NCBI GenBank assembly: GCA_041609895.1
Contig: JBFIPX010000173.1
Location: 1-7,021, forward strand
Direction: 5' to 3'
Length of the DNA stretch: 7,021 nt
Source: JAHHLP01 sp041609895
Lineage (GTDB): Bacteria; Bacteroidota; Rhodothermia; Rhodothermales; JABDKH01
The notes beneath the pieces were generated by a model. The model did not search any database, was not told where the DNA came from, and saw only the letters and a list, made by a program, of their open reading frames with translations. The position numbers were made by a program, and so were the translations under genes. Of this stretch, positions 1 through 5,365 are shown in pieces; the stretch's first letter is position 1; each line of letters starts with the position of its first letter.

Positions 1-113
1 CCCGCGACGACGCTCGGCAATGCGAACACGCCCGGCCCCATCATCGCGCCGATGCCGATCATCACGGCCATGAACAGGCCGATGTTTCGCTTGAATTCTA
101 CCTGCTCTGCCAT
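1..113 (-). CDS. APC-family amino-acid permease, N-terminal fragment
   Basis: Only the first 37 codons are inside the window; the rest lies to the left. The peptide begins MAEQVEFKRNIGLF and runs into a hydrophobic, glycine-rich segment containing GIGAMMGPGVFALP. This matches the first transmembrane helix of APC-superfamily amino-acid/polyamine transporters, where a broken helix with a GxG-type motif followed by (I/V)F contacts the substrate amino and carboxyl groups. The short charged N-terminus before the helix is normal for the family. The ATG at 113 is the natural start; no clear Shine-Dalgarno site precedes it. The substrate cannot be told from this fragment. The gene points the same way as the DUF4252 operon but is separated from it by a repeat-filled spacer of 324 bp, so it probably has its own promoter. 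Confidence 0.75.
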   Translation of the reverse strand, partial: MAEQVEFKRNIGLFMAVMIGIGAMMGPGVFALPSVVA

Positions 114-192
114 GCAACAAAGAATAGGTTGCGGCGGGCGCTGACTCAACAAGAATCGGGATCGCTTTCCGAGGCGCCCCTCATCCAGCCGC

Positions 193-224
193 AGCCTGTG
201 GATGCCAGCCAGTGCGGCCACGAC
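193..224. repeat. Decayed third copy of the repeat body
   Basis: Ungapped comparison of 193-224 with 400-431 gives 24 matches in 32 positions, including GCCTGTGGATG and GCGGCCA. The 8-bp inverted repeat seen in the other copies is degraded here, so this looks like an older, diverged insertion. Chance similarity in GC-rich DNA is possible but less likely, because the same family sits directly beside it. Confidence 0.5.
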
Positions 225-271
225 GTGACAGAGGCGGGCATGGCGGTCAAGCAGTCATCCCGGCCCATCTT

Positions 272-349
272 AGTCATCCCGGGCGAAGACCCGGGACGCA
301 TGCGACGGTGAGGCCAGGCCTGTAGATGGCCGCTTCCGCGGCCATGACC
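272..349. repeat. Intergenic hairpin repeat, unit 1 (78 bp)
   Basis: The unit starts with AGTCATCCCGG and has three symmetrical parts. First is a hairpin, TCCCGGG (277-283) and CCCGGGA (290-296), around the loop CGAAGA. Second is the near-palindrome AGGCCAGGCCT at 311-321. Third is ATGGCCGC (326-333) and GCGGCCAT (338-345) around TTCC; in RNA from the minus strand that loop is GGAA, a GNRA-type tetraloop. The 51-bp body 299-349 differs from 382-432 at only one position (A324 versus G407). Heads of the type GTCATCCCGG...CCGGGA occur in dispersed intergenic repeats of many GC-rich bacteria, so a REP-like element is the best guess. Confidence 0.85.
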
Positions 350-355
350 TCAGGG

Positions 356-432
356 AGTCATCCCGGACTTGATCCGGGATCCATGCGACGGTGAGGCCAG
401 GCCTGTGGATGGCCGCTTCCGCGGCCATGACC
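356..432. repeat. Intergenic hairpin repeat, unit 2 (77 bp)
   Basis: This second copy has the same head AGTCATCCCGG and a body 50/51 identical to unit 1. Its first hairpin has a different arm and loop: ATCCCGGA (360-367), loop CTTGA, TCCGGGAT (373-380). The third hairpin is ATGGCCGC (409-416), loop TTCC, GCGGCCAT (421-428). The unit ends 5 bp from the stop codon of the DUF4252-like lipoprotein gene, so a minus-strand transcript folds into this hairpin right after the coding sequence. It could protect or define the mRNA 3' end. There is no T-run after it, so it is not a typical intrinsic terminator. Confidence 0.85.
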
Positions 433-437
433 ACCAA

Positions 438-974
438 TCATGAGCGCTCGGTCGCGAACTCTCTCAACGGCCGGTAATCTTCCATCGCCTTCTGAATCAG
501 TCGATCGAGGTGACCGTCCACCCGGGCGATAACAAGCTGCTCGTCATCCAATACAATCACGAATGCGTCGCGTATGCGGTTGCGATGCGAGCGATAGAGA
601 ACCCACACGTGTCCCTGCTCGTCGCGAACCTGCACGGCCCGCTCCCAACCGTGATCCAGAAGATCGTCAAACAACACGCCCGATCCACCTTCCTCCGGAA
701 GATTCTCGGTATTGTACACGCCGATCTTGACCCTATTGATGTCCGACAGGTAGCCGGAGATGTTTTCGGCATCCTCATCGCCTGTCATGCCCAGGATCCA
801 AGAGGACGTCCGCATCCAGAAGGATCCAACTGATAGAACCATCTTCCTGTCGAAGTCGGCCCCGGGGAATGCTCGCTCGATGGAGTTACGGACGTGAGAA
901 ATCTCGCGCGAATACAGGCACCCTGAAGCGAGTATTGCGGCAGCGAGGATGAGTACGGTGGTTGCAGCTTTCAT
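438..974 (-). CDS. DUF4252-like lipoprotein
   Basis: This 178-residue protein has a lipoprotein signal peptide: a short start with Lys2, a hydrophobic run, then the lipobox LASGC with Cys19 as the expected lipidated residue. Leu follows the cysteine, with no acidic +2 residue. The mature part has the alternating strand pattern of DUF4252, with RVKIGVYNTE near 81-90, HGWERAVQVRDEQGHVWVLY near 108-127 and FVIVLDDEQLVIARVDGHLD near 138-157. The GWE-xx-V-x-VR stretch and the Asp near the end line up with the neighbouring upstream protein, so the two are diverged paralogues. It is the last gene of the sigma/anti-sigma operon. The ATG at 974 is the only reasonable start, because a stop codon lies in frame just upstream. 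DUF4252 has no established biochemical function; a role in envelope signalling is inferred from context. Confidence 0.8.
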   Translation of the reverse strand: MKAATTVLILAAAILASGCLYSREISHVRNSIERAFPGADFDRKMVLSVGSFWMRTSSWILGMTGDEDAENISGYLSDINRVKIGVYNTENLPEEGGSGVLFDDLLDHGWERAVQVRDEQGHVWVLYRSHRNRIRDAFVIVLDDEQLVIARVDGHLDRLIQKAMEDYRPLREFATERS

Positions 975-978
975 TTGG

Positions 979-1005
979 TCATCGGGTTCTTTGGCGGGCG
1001 ATCAT
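979..1005 (-). CDS. Possible 8-codon leader peptide
   Basis: In the 85-bp gap between the two DUF4252 genes, an ATG at 1005 opens a short frame reading MIARQRTR and then TGA. It is preceded by AGGAG with 6 bp spacing, the best Shine-Dalgarno match in the window. Its stop codon is followed by only 4 bp and then the ATG of the lipoprotein gene, which itself has no good ribosome site. That arrangement would allow termination and re-initiation into the lipoprotein gene. Three of the eight residues are arginine. It is too short to judge by coding statistics, so it remains a hypothesis. Confidence 0.35.
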   Translation of the reverse strand: MIARQRTR

Positions 1006-1011
1006 CGCGCT

Positions 1012-1016
1012 CTCCT
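1012..1016 (-). promoter_or_regulatory. Strong Shine-Dalgarno (AGGAG) for the leader peptide
   Basis: AGGAG on the minus strand lies 6 bp before the ATG at 1005 and 37 bp before the ATG at 974. It is too far from the lipoprotein gene to serve it directly but ideally placed for the leader peptide. It sits in the loop of a small inverted repeat, CGCT-AGGAG-AGCG (1008-1020). Most other starts in the window have weak or no such site, so this one stands out. Confidence 0.45.
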
Positions 1017-1059
1017 AGCGATCCTGTTCATATCACGCCAAGTCAATTCTAAACAGTGT

Positions 1060-1605
1060 CTACCAGTCCCTGTCCAGCTCGTCGATCTTGAACTTTCGCC
1101 CGAGACGACCGATCTGCGCCGGGTCGATGTCTCCGACGATGTTGACAAAAACGGTCTCGTCCTCGTGATCCTGCACGACCATGATCATAAGCCCGGAGAT
1201 CCTCTCCCCATTTGACTTCATGAACAGGTCCACGTGTTCATCGTCTTCCCGAACGCGTACGATGGTTTCCCAGCCCCGCTTGTCCAGATCTCTTGACAGA
1301 CCGGCCGCTTTGCGCCGGACGTCGGCGAGGTTGGAATCGTCGTTTTTGAACCCACGAACCTGTATGGCTTTGAGGCGGCTGAGGAGCTCGTACAGGTCGG
1401 GGTCCTCGCCGCGCGACGCTTCAGCCACAAGGTTCAGAAGCGCTCCCTTCACATTCACGAAGAGAAAAGGCTCATCTCCGAACCAAGCTTCTATCGTGTC
1501 GAGATCTACGTAGCCTGGCTCGCTGTCGAGCGATGCTTGGCCTTTTGCATGCGGTGCAGCCAAGAAAAACGCGAGCGCTGCAGCTGCCATGAGTATCCTA
1601 TTCAT
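1060..1605 (-). CDS. DUF4252 domain-containing secreted protein
   Basis: This 181-residue protein starts MNRILMAAAALAFFLAAP and has an export signal peptide ending near residues 20-24 (AKGQA), so it should be periplasmic or outer-envelope. The mature part shows the DUF4252 pattern: EPGYVDLD at 29-36, LFVNVKGALLNLVAEAS at 48-64, LLSRLKAIQVRGF at 74-86, the GWETIVRVRE block at 111-120 and a hydrophobic strand before GDIDPAQIG at 158-166. I chose the ATG at 1605 over one at 1668: the upstream start would add 21 hydrophilic residues before the signal peptide and overlap the anti-sigma gene. With this start the gap to that gene is 13 bp. The protein has no lipobox, unlike its downstream paralogue. 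DUF4252 proteins are recurrent neighbours of ECF sigma factors in this phylum; what they do is not established. Confidence 0.85.
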   Translation of the reverse strand: MNRILMAAAALAFFLAAPHAKGQASLDSEPGYVDLDTIEAWFGDEPFLFVNVKGALLNLVAEASRGEDPDLYELLSRLKAIQVRGFKNDDSNLADVRRKAAGLSRDLDKRGWETIVRVREDDEHVDLFMKSNGERISGLMIMVVQDHEDETVFVNIVGDIDPAQIGRLGRKFKIDELDRDW

Positions 1606-1618
1606 CGATTCTGTCTCG

Positions 1619-2188
1619 TTAGTTTTCCTTTGTTGATTCGGCTGGCGTGGCCTTGTGCTTGCGCCCATTTGTGTCTTCGCCGGTCACGTGGCTGACGGCG
1701 CGGCGAATCGGCATCACGACGCCTTCGTCCACCACTTCGATGCGTACGATGTCGCCGGCCTGCCGCCCGGCCTCACCCACGTAGGCGAGTGCCAGCTTCA
1801 CGTCCGCCAGGCCTCGTTCCACCTCGTCCTCGGCGCCAAGGTCTCGGAATATGAGTGAGCCGCCGATCGCGACGGCCGCAATCACGGCTGCCATCGCGAA
1901 CACGTGCAGGAGGCGGCGCCGGGGGCGCAACGCCTCGATATAGCGGTCGCGCATCGGCACGGACCGTCGACTTTCCGATGCCAGTCGCAGCACCTCAGAA
2001 ACCGCCGGCTCCGGACAGGGCGGAAGCGGCATAGAGGCCATGAACTGGCGGATCTGCCGTGCGGTCGCCACAGCAGACCTCAGAGACGCACTCTCCTCAA
2101 GTGCTGCCTCGAACCGAAGCAACTCCTCACCCGAGAGCTCCCCGTCCACGTACGCCTCAACTCTTTCGTCCAGCCACTCGTAGTCCAT
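1619..2188 (-). CDS. Membrane-anchored anti-sigma factor
   Basis: This 189-residue protein would be the inner-membrane partner of the adjacent sigma factor. Residues 5-50 form an anti-sigma N-terminal helix bundle (LDERVEAYVDGELSGEE, then RFEAALEES), as in the zf-HC2/RskA-type families. The usual zinc ligands HxxxCxxC are absent; the only cysteine is Cys58, in a proline-rich linker. Residues 93-114 are one transmembrane helix, preceded by a positive cluster (RPRRR at 88-92) that places the N-terminus in the cytoplasm. Residues 115-189 would be periplasmic and contain ERGLADVKLALAYVGEAGRQ followed by a charged tail. The gene starts 7 bp after the sigma stop codon, which suggests translational coupling, with a modest AGAAAG ribosome site. 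The partner pairing is inferred from position. Confidence 0.85.
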   Translation of the reverse strand: MDYEWLDERVEAYVDGELSGEELLRFEAALEESASLRSAVATARQIRQFMASMPLPPCPEPAVSEVLRLASESRRSVPMRDRYIEALRPRRRLLHVFAMAAVIAAVAIGGSLIFRDLGAEDEVERGLADVKLALAYVGEAGRQAGDIVRIEVVDEGVVMPIRRAVSHVTGEDTNGRKHKATPAESTKEN

Positions 2189-2195
2189 ATTCTTT

Positions 2196-2714
2196 CTAGA
2201 CAGCCTCGCTGTCGATCACAGTTGCAAGTTGTCGACGCAGTTGCCGCCGGCCGCGGTGCAAATACACCTTCACGGTGGTTAGCGGCAGATCAAGCGCGTC
2301 GCTGATTTCCTGGTAGCTCATGCCGATCATCTCCCGAAGTATCACGATACTCTTCTGCTGCTCCGGCAAGTTGTCGACCGCGTCCATGAGAAGCGCCTCG
2401 AAAACCGATGCCGACGCGTCGTCTTCAGGACTGCTCTGACTCGTTGCGTGATCATCCACCCGGTCCGAGTCGACACGGACGACAGATCGCACCTTGCGTC
2501 TCCGCAGCCGATCCACGCAAAGGTTCCGCGTAACGCTTATCAGCCATCCCATCGCCCCCTCAGCATGTACCAGAGTCCGGTTGTTCCAAAGACGCATATA
2601 CACGTCCTGAACGACATCTTGCGCTTCCTCCCTGTTCGCAAGGAATTGAACCGCGTAGCCGAACAGTCGATCTTGCGACTCGCCCACCAACCGCTCAAAT
2701 TCCCGTACCTTCAC
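2196..2714 (-). CDS. ECF-type RNA polymerase sigma factor (sigma-70 family)
   Basis: This 172-residue protein has the two-domain layout of ECF (group 4) sigma factors and their usual length. Region 2 covers about residues 6-75, with FLANREEAQDVVQDVYMRLW at 24-43 (the DvvQdvy core-binding and -10 melting helix) and WLISVTRNLCVDRLRRRK at 57-74. An acidic, serine-rich linker follows at 81-104. Region 4 covers 107-163, with LPEQQKSIVILREMIGMSYQ at 116-135 and the helix-turn-helix EISDALDLPLTTVKVYLHRG at 136-155 that reads the -35 element. The start is a GTG at 2714; no in-frame ATG fits better upstream. It heads the operon with its anti-sigma factor and two DUF4252 genes, so it likely controls this operon and other envelope genes. 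Confidence 0.92.
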   Translation of the reverse strand: MKVREFERLVGESQDRLFGYAVQFLANREEAQDVVQDVYMRLWNNRTLVHAEGAMGWLISVTRNLCVDRLRRRKVRSVVRVDSDRVDDHATSQSSPEDDASASVFEALLMDAVDNLPEQQKSIVILREMIGMSYQEISDALDLPLTTVKVYLHRGRRQLRRQLATVIDSEAV

Positions 2715-2778
2715 AGATTCACCAGCATGCCGATTACTTCGTAGAGAAGCTCGAAACGTCTCTCGTGTTTAGGCCAAA

Positions 2779-2805
2779 GACGCTTCTGCACGTCCAAAGG
2801 TTACA
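2779..2805 (-). promoter_or_regulatory. Candidate ECF-type promoter of the sigma operon
   Basis: On the minus strand TGTAAC (2805-2800) and CGTC (2782-2779) are 17 bp apart. This resembles the AAC...CGT pattern recognised by many ECF sigma factors and would allow autoregulation. Transcription would begin near 2772, about 58 bp before the GTG start. The same region can also be read as a housekeeping candidate, TTG (2823-2821), 17 bp, then TAACCTTTG, so the assignment is uncertain. Confidence 0.35.
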
Positions 2806-2823
2806 AACACACAAAAAGTCCAA

Positions 2824-2853
2824 TTGACGGCTGTCCCGCGCGCATTAAATTTG
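2824..2853 (+). promoter_or_regulatory. Bacteroidota-type promoter of the methyltransferase-protease pair
   Basis: TTG (2824-2826, within TTGACG) and TAAATTTG (2846-2853) are 19 bp apart. This fits the Bacteroidota housekeeping consensus of a -33 TTG box and a -7 TAnnTTTG box, including all six fixed bases of the latter. Initiation would fall a few bases after 2853, leaving a 5' leader of roughly 20-25 bases before the ATG at 2882. No Shine-Dalgarno site is seen before that ATG, which is also usual in the phylum. Confidence 0.55.
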
Positions 2854-2881
2854 AACGTCCCACTGACTGTCGATCCTTCCA

Positions 2882-3697
2882 ATGACCGGATTTCGGACCC
2901 TATCCCACCGCGTCGGGTTCAGGCTGGCCGGCCGCCTTGCCGTGCGACGTGGCAAGCCGATTGACGACGTCGATGCGGCGGTGCGAAAAGCTCTTGACAG
3001 GGCGATCCGCGGCGAGCTCGACCCGGGCGAGGCCTACTGGACGGAAACGATCGAGTCCGCCCGCAAGAAGATGCTCAAGGACACGACAACCGTCACCTAC
3101 ACAGACTACGGGTCGGGCAACGGACGTGCGACCGATCGCGGTACCGTGACTCGAACCTTGAGAGAGGTGGTATCATACAGCGTTCCCCGGCACGAGGGCC
3201 TCGCCCTGTTCAACCTCGTCCGCGCGCTGCGACCCTCGCAGTGTCTTGAACTCGGAACATGCGTCGGAATCTCCGCCGCGTACATCGCGGCCGCGATAGA
3301 CTTGAACGAGTCCGGCCGCCTCACCACCATGGAGGGCGGTAAGGACCTGGCTCGCGTGGCCAGCATCAACTTCACGCGGATGAACCTCGGAAATGTGACG
3401 CTGGTGTCTGGTGCGTTTCAGGAACGGGTACCGGAGGTGCTTCCCACACTGGAGCCGATCGACTTTGCCTACATCGACGGCCATCATGACGGCGAGGCAA
3501 CACGCGATTACTTTCGTCAGATTGCCGACAAGGCCTCACCGCACGCCGTGATAGTACTCGACGACATCAGGTGGTCTCGCGACATGCACTCCGCCTGGAA
3601 GTCGATCATTGGCGATTCCGCAGTCGTCGCCAGTTACGACCTGTTGGTTTGTGGCGTCTGTCTGGTTCGGGGATCGCGAAATGGTGAGGCCGCATGA
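2882..3697 (+). CDS. Class I SAM-dependent O-methyltransferase-like protein
   Basis: This 271-residue cytoplasmic protein has the Rossmann-fold methyltransferase motifs in order. Motif I is LELGTCVGI at 122-130 (SAM-binding glycine loop). An acidic residue, Glu151 in TTMEGG, is placed to bind the ribose hydroxyls. A post-II motif follows at 172-180 (VTLVSGAFQ), then FAYIDGHHDGEATRDYF at 195-211 and the acidic pair Asp227-Asp228 in IVLDDIRWS. The YIDGxH and DD elements are typical of the Methyltransf_24/O-methyltransferase 3 group, where they take part in metal or substrate binding. An N-terminal region of about 115 residues rich in Arg, Lys and Asp precedes the fold and may form the substrate lid. 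The acceptor cannot be predicted. The stop codon overlaps the start of the protease gene (ATGA), so the two are translationally coupled. Confidence 0.88.
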   Translation: MTGFRTLSHRVGFRLAGRLAVRRGKPIDDVDAAVRKALDRAIRGELDPGEAYWTETIESARKKMLKDTTTVTYTDYGSGNGRATDRGTVTRTLREVVSYSVPRHEGLALFNLVRALRPSQCLELGTCVGISAAYIAAAIDLNESGRLTTMEGGKDLARVASINFTRMNLGNVTLVSGAFQERVPEVLPTLEPIDFAYIDGHHDGEATRDYFRQIADKASPHAVIVLDDIRWSRDMHSAWKSIIGDSAVVASYDLLVCGVCLVRGSRNGEAA

Positions 3698-5286
3698 GCA
3701 GGTCCGTTCTGTATCTCGGAATAAGCGCTGTATTCCTTACGGGCATTCTGGCCGGTCTGTGGCTGGCCCGGAGCGGCGCCATCGGCGGACTGACTGGAAC
3801 GGCACCCACCGATAAGATCGATCGTGTAATCGGATTGATCGAGAGGGTCTACATAGATCCGCCTGATGAAGACAAGCTCGTTGACAGTGCGATCCGCGGC
3901 ATGACCGAACTGCTGGATCCTTACTCGATCTACGTAGACAAACGTCATCTGCCGTCGATCAGGGAAGAAATCAACGGGAGCTTCGGTGGGGTCGGGTTGT
4001 GGTTTGAGATGGTAGGTGACACCGCGCGCGTCGTTTCGGTCGTTGCCGACGGTCCGGGCGACCGGGTGGGCATTCTTGCTGGAGATCGCATCATCGCGAT
4101 AAACGACTCCTCGGCCGTCGGGCTTCCGTCCCTAGTGGTTCAGGACCGAATCAAGGGCCCCAAAGGAAGCGACGTAGGACTCACGCTGCTGCGCCCCGCA
4201 CTCAAGAAGGAGATAACGGTTGTAATCGAACGTGACATCATCCCGATACACTCGGTGGCTGGATCGTTCATGCTAGATGACAGCACGGCTTATGTTCGGC
4301 TGGCGCGCTTCACGTCGGGTACCGCGGACGAATTCCGAGAGGCGGTGGGTCAACTGCGCGAGAACGGAGCCTCGCGATTGATCCTGGACCTGCGGGACAA
4401 CCCGGGAGGCCTGCTGGAGGCCGCCATCGCTCTGTCCGACGAGTTCCTTCCCGCGGGATCGGATATCGTGAGCACTGAGGGACGCGCACAGGGCGACCCC
4501 GAGTTCTATTCGGCCTCCGATAGCGGGATCGCTGAGGACATGCCGCTCATCCTACTCGTCAATGAGAACTCAGCGTCGGCAAGCGAGATTGTTGCGGGAG
4601 CGGTACAGGACAACGACAGAGGCCTGATCGTGGGGCGTCCGACGTTCGGCAAAGGCCTTGTTCAGTCTCAGTTTCTCTTCAATGACGGAAGTGCCCTACA
4701 CCTGACCGTCGCTCGATACCATACGCCGGCGGGCAGGCCGATCATGAACGATATGTCACGCTCTGCCTCACGACTTGCGAATCCGCACTCAACAACGAGG
4801 GCGCCTGACGATTCTCTGACCGAGTACACGACGGTTCACGGACGCACCATCAAGGGCGGCCGAGGTATCTACCCCGATGAACTGCTCAACCCGGACACCA
4901 TGGTCGACGAGCGCTACTTCATGTTTGTAGTTCAGTCCGGATTCGGAATGAATTTCGTCCGGAGATGGTTTGATGCCAACGAGGCCGATCTTCGAAGACA
5001 GTGGAATGAACGAAAGGAAGAGTTTGTGTCGGGCTATACCTTGCCCGCGTCACAATGGAGCGCGTTCAACGATTACGTCCGCGACGAGGCGCCGGAGGCA
5101 TTTGATCGAATCCCGGCTGACGAACGCGCCCGCAGCCGGTCGCAGATCATGACGTTGCTTAAGGGTCGTCTCGGGCAATTGTTGTACGGCCCCGACGTCT
5201 GGCTTGAGATCGTAAGCGACGTCGATCCTGAAATCACGGCTGCCAATCGCTATTGGGACAAGGTCAACGCTTTGCCGGCCAGATAA
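3694..5286 (+). CDS. S41-family C-terminal processing peptidase (CtpA/Prc-like)
   Basis: This 530-residue serine protease would cut substrates from their C-termini outside the cytoplasm. An uncleaved-looking hydrophobic segment at 5-25 should anchor it in the inner membrane. Residues 41-95 are the N-terminal helical domain with LLDPYSIYVD (73-82). A PDZ domain follows at about 96-180, with GGVGLWFEM and GILAGDRIIAIND. The protease core includes LILDLRDNPGG at 229-239. The catalytic pair is Ser295 in NENSASASEI and Lys320 in TFGKGLVQ, with Gln324, at the same 25-residue and 4-residue spacings as in known CtpA-type enzymes. All catalytic residues are present, so it should be active. The C-terminal 180 residues (about 350-530) are charged and helical and go beyond a minimal CtpA. 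The start ATG overlaps the methyltransferase stop codon, with GAGG just upstream. Confidence 0.93.
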   Translation: MSRSVLYLGISAVFLTGILAGLWLARSGAIGGLTGTAPTDKIDRVIGLIERVYIDPPDEDKLVDSAIRGMTELLDPYSIYVDKRHLPSIREEINGSFGGVGLWFEMVGDTARVVSVVADGPGDRVGILAGDRIIAINDSSAVGLPSLVVQDRIKGPKGSDVGLTLLRPALKKEITVVIERDIIPIHSVAGSFMLDDSTAYVRLARFTSGTADEFREAVGQLRENGASRLILDLRDNPGGLLEAAIALSDEFLPAGSDIVSTEGRAQGDPEFYSASDSGIAEDMPLILLVNENSASASEIVAGAVQDNDRGLIVGRPTFGKGLVQSQFLFNDGSALHLTVARYHTPAGRPIMNDMSRSASRLANPHSTTRAPDDSLTEYTTVHGRTIKGGRGIYPDELLNPDTMVDERYFMFVVQSGFGMNFVRRWFDANEADLRRQWNERKEEFVSGYTLPASQWSAFNDYVRDEAPEAFDRIPADERARSRSQIMTLLKGRLGQLLYGPDVWLEIVSDVDPEITAANRYWDKVNALPAR

Positions 5287-5304
5287 CGGGGTGCAGACAG
5301 GGCC

Positions 5305-5320
5305 GACCGACCGGTAGGTC
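5305..5320. repeat. Short inverted repeat in the convergent spacer
   Basis: GACCGACC and GGTAGGTC face each other with no spacer and one mismatch, centred on ACCGGT. It begins 18 bp after the protease stop codon. Without a loop it would suit a DNA-binding dimer better than an RNA hairpin, and it is not followed by a T-run, so it is not a convincing terminator. Confidence 0.4.
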
Positions 5321-5342
5321 AAGTGAAATGAATAATCGACAA

Positions 5343-5363
5343 CGGGCGCGTACTTCGCGCTCG
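5343..5363 (-). terminator. Candidate terminator hairpin for the oxidase gene
   Basis: CGGGCGCG (5343-5350) pairs with CGCGCTCG (5356-5363) around a 5-base loop, giving eight pairs including one G-T. Read on the minus strand it is followed by TTGTCGATTATTCATTT, a T-rich but interrupted tail, and it lies about 83 bp beyond the stop codon of the FAD/Fe-S gene. On the plus strand no T-run follows, so any effect on the protease transcript would be weaker. Confidence 0.4.
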
Positions 5364-5365
5364 GC

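Larger units (their letters stand above)
114..437. other. Gene-free spacer filled by hairpin repeats
   Basis: This spacer lies between the stop codon of the DUF4252-like lipoprotein gene and the start of the permease, both on the minus strand. I see no credible gene in it. It holds two near-identical repeat units (272-349, 356-432), a decayed third body (193-224) and an orphan copy of the unit head AGTCATCCCGG at 253-263. The part next to the permease (114-190) would have to contain the permease promoter; only a weak TTG-N20-TATTCTTTG candidate is visible there on the minus strand. Confidence 0.8.

Noticed and set aside
129..311. A 60-codon open frame on the plus strand across the spacer
   Set aside because: It runs through the repeat unit, has no recognisable motif and no ribosome site, and its composition is that of the repeats.
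272..432. A CRISPR array
   Set aside because: There are only two units, with no separate spacers of even length, the units contain several hairpins, and there are no cas genes nearby.
1606..1668. An upstream start at 1668 for the secreted DUF4252 protein
   Set aside because: It would put 21 hydrophilic residues ahead of the signal peptide and overlap the anti-sigma gene by 50 bp; the ATG at 1605 gives a normal signal peptide and a 13-bp gap.
3173..3487. A 104-codon minus-strand frame inside the methyltransferase gene
   Set aside because: It is a shadow of the plus-strand gene, whose motif I, YIDGHH and DD elements lie in or next to the same stretch; the antisense translation has no recognisable feature.
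5305..5320. An intrinsic terminator for the protease gene
   Set aside because: The inverted repeat has no loop and no following T-run, so it does not have terminator form.
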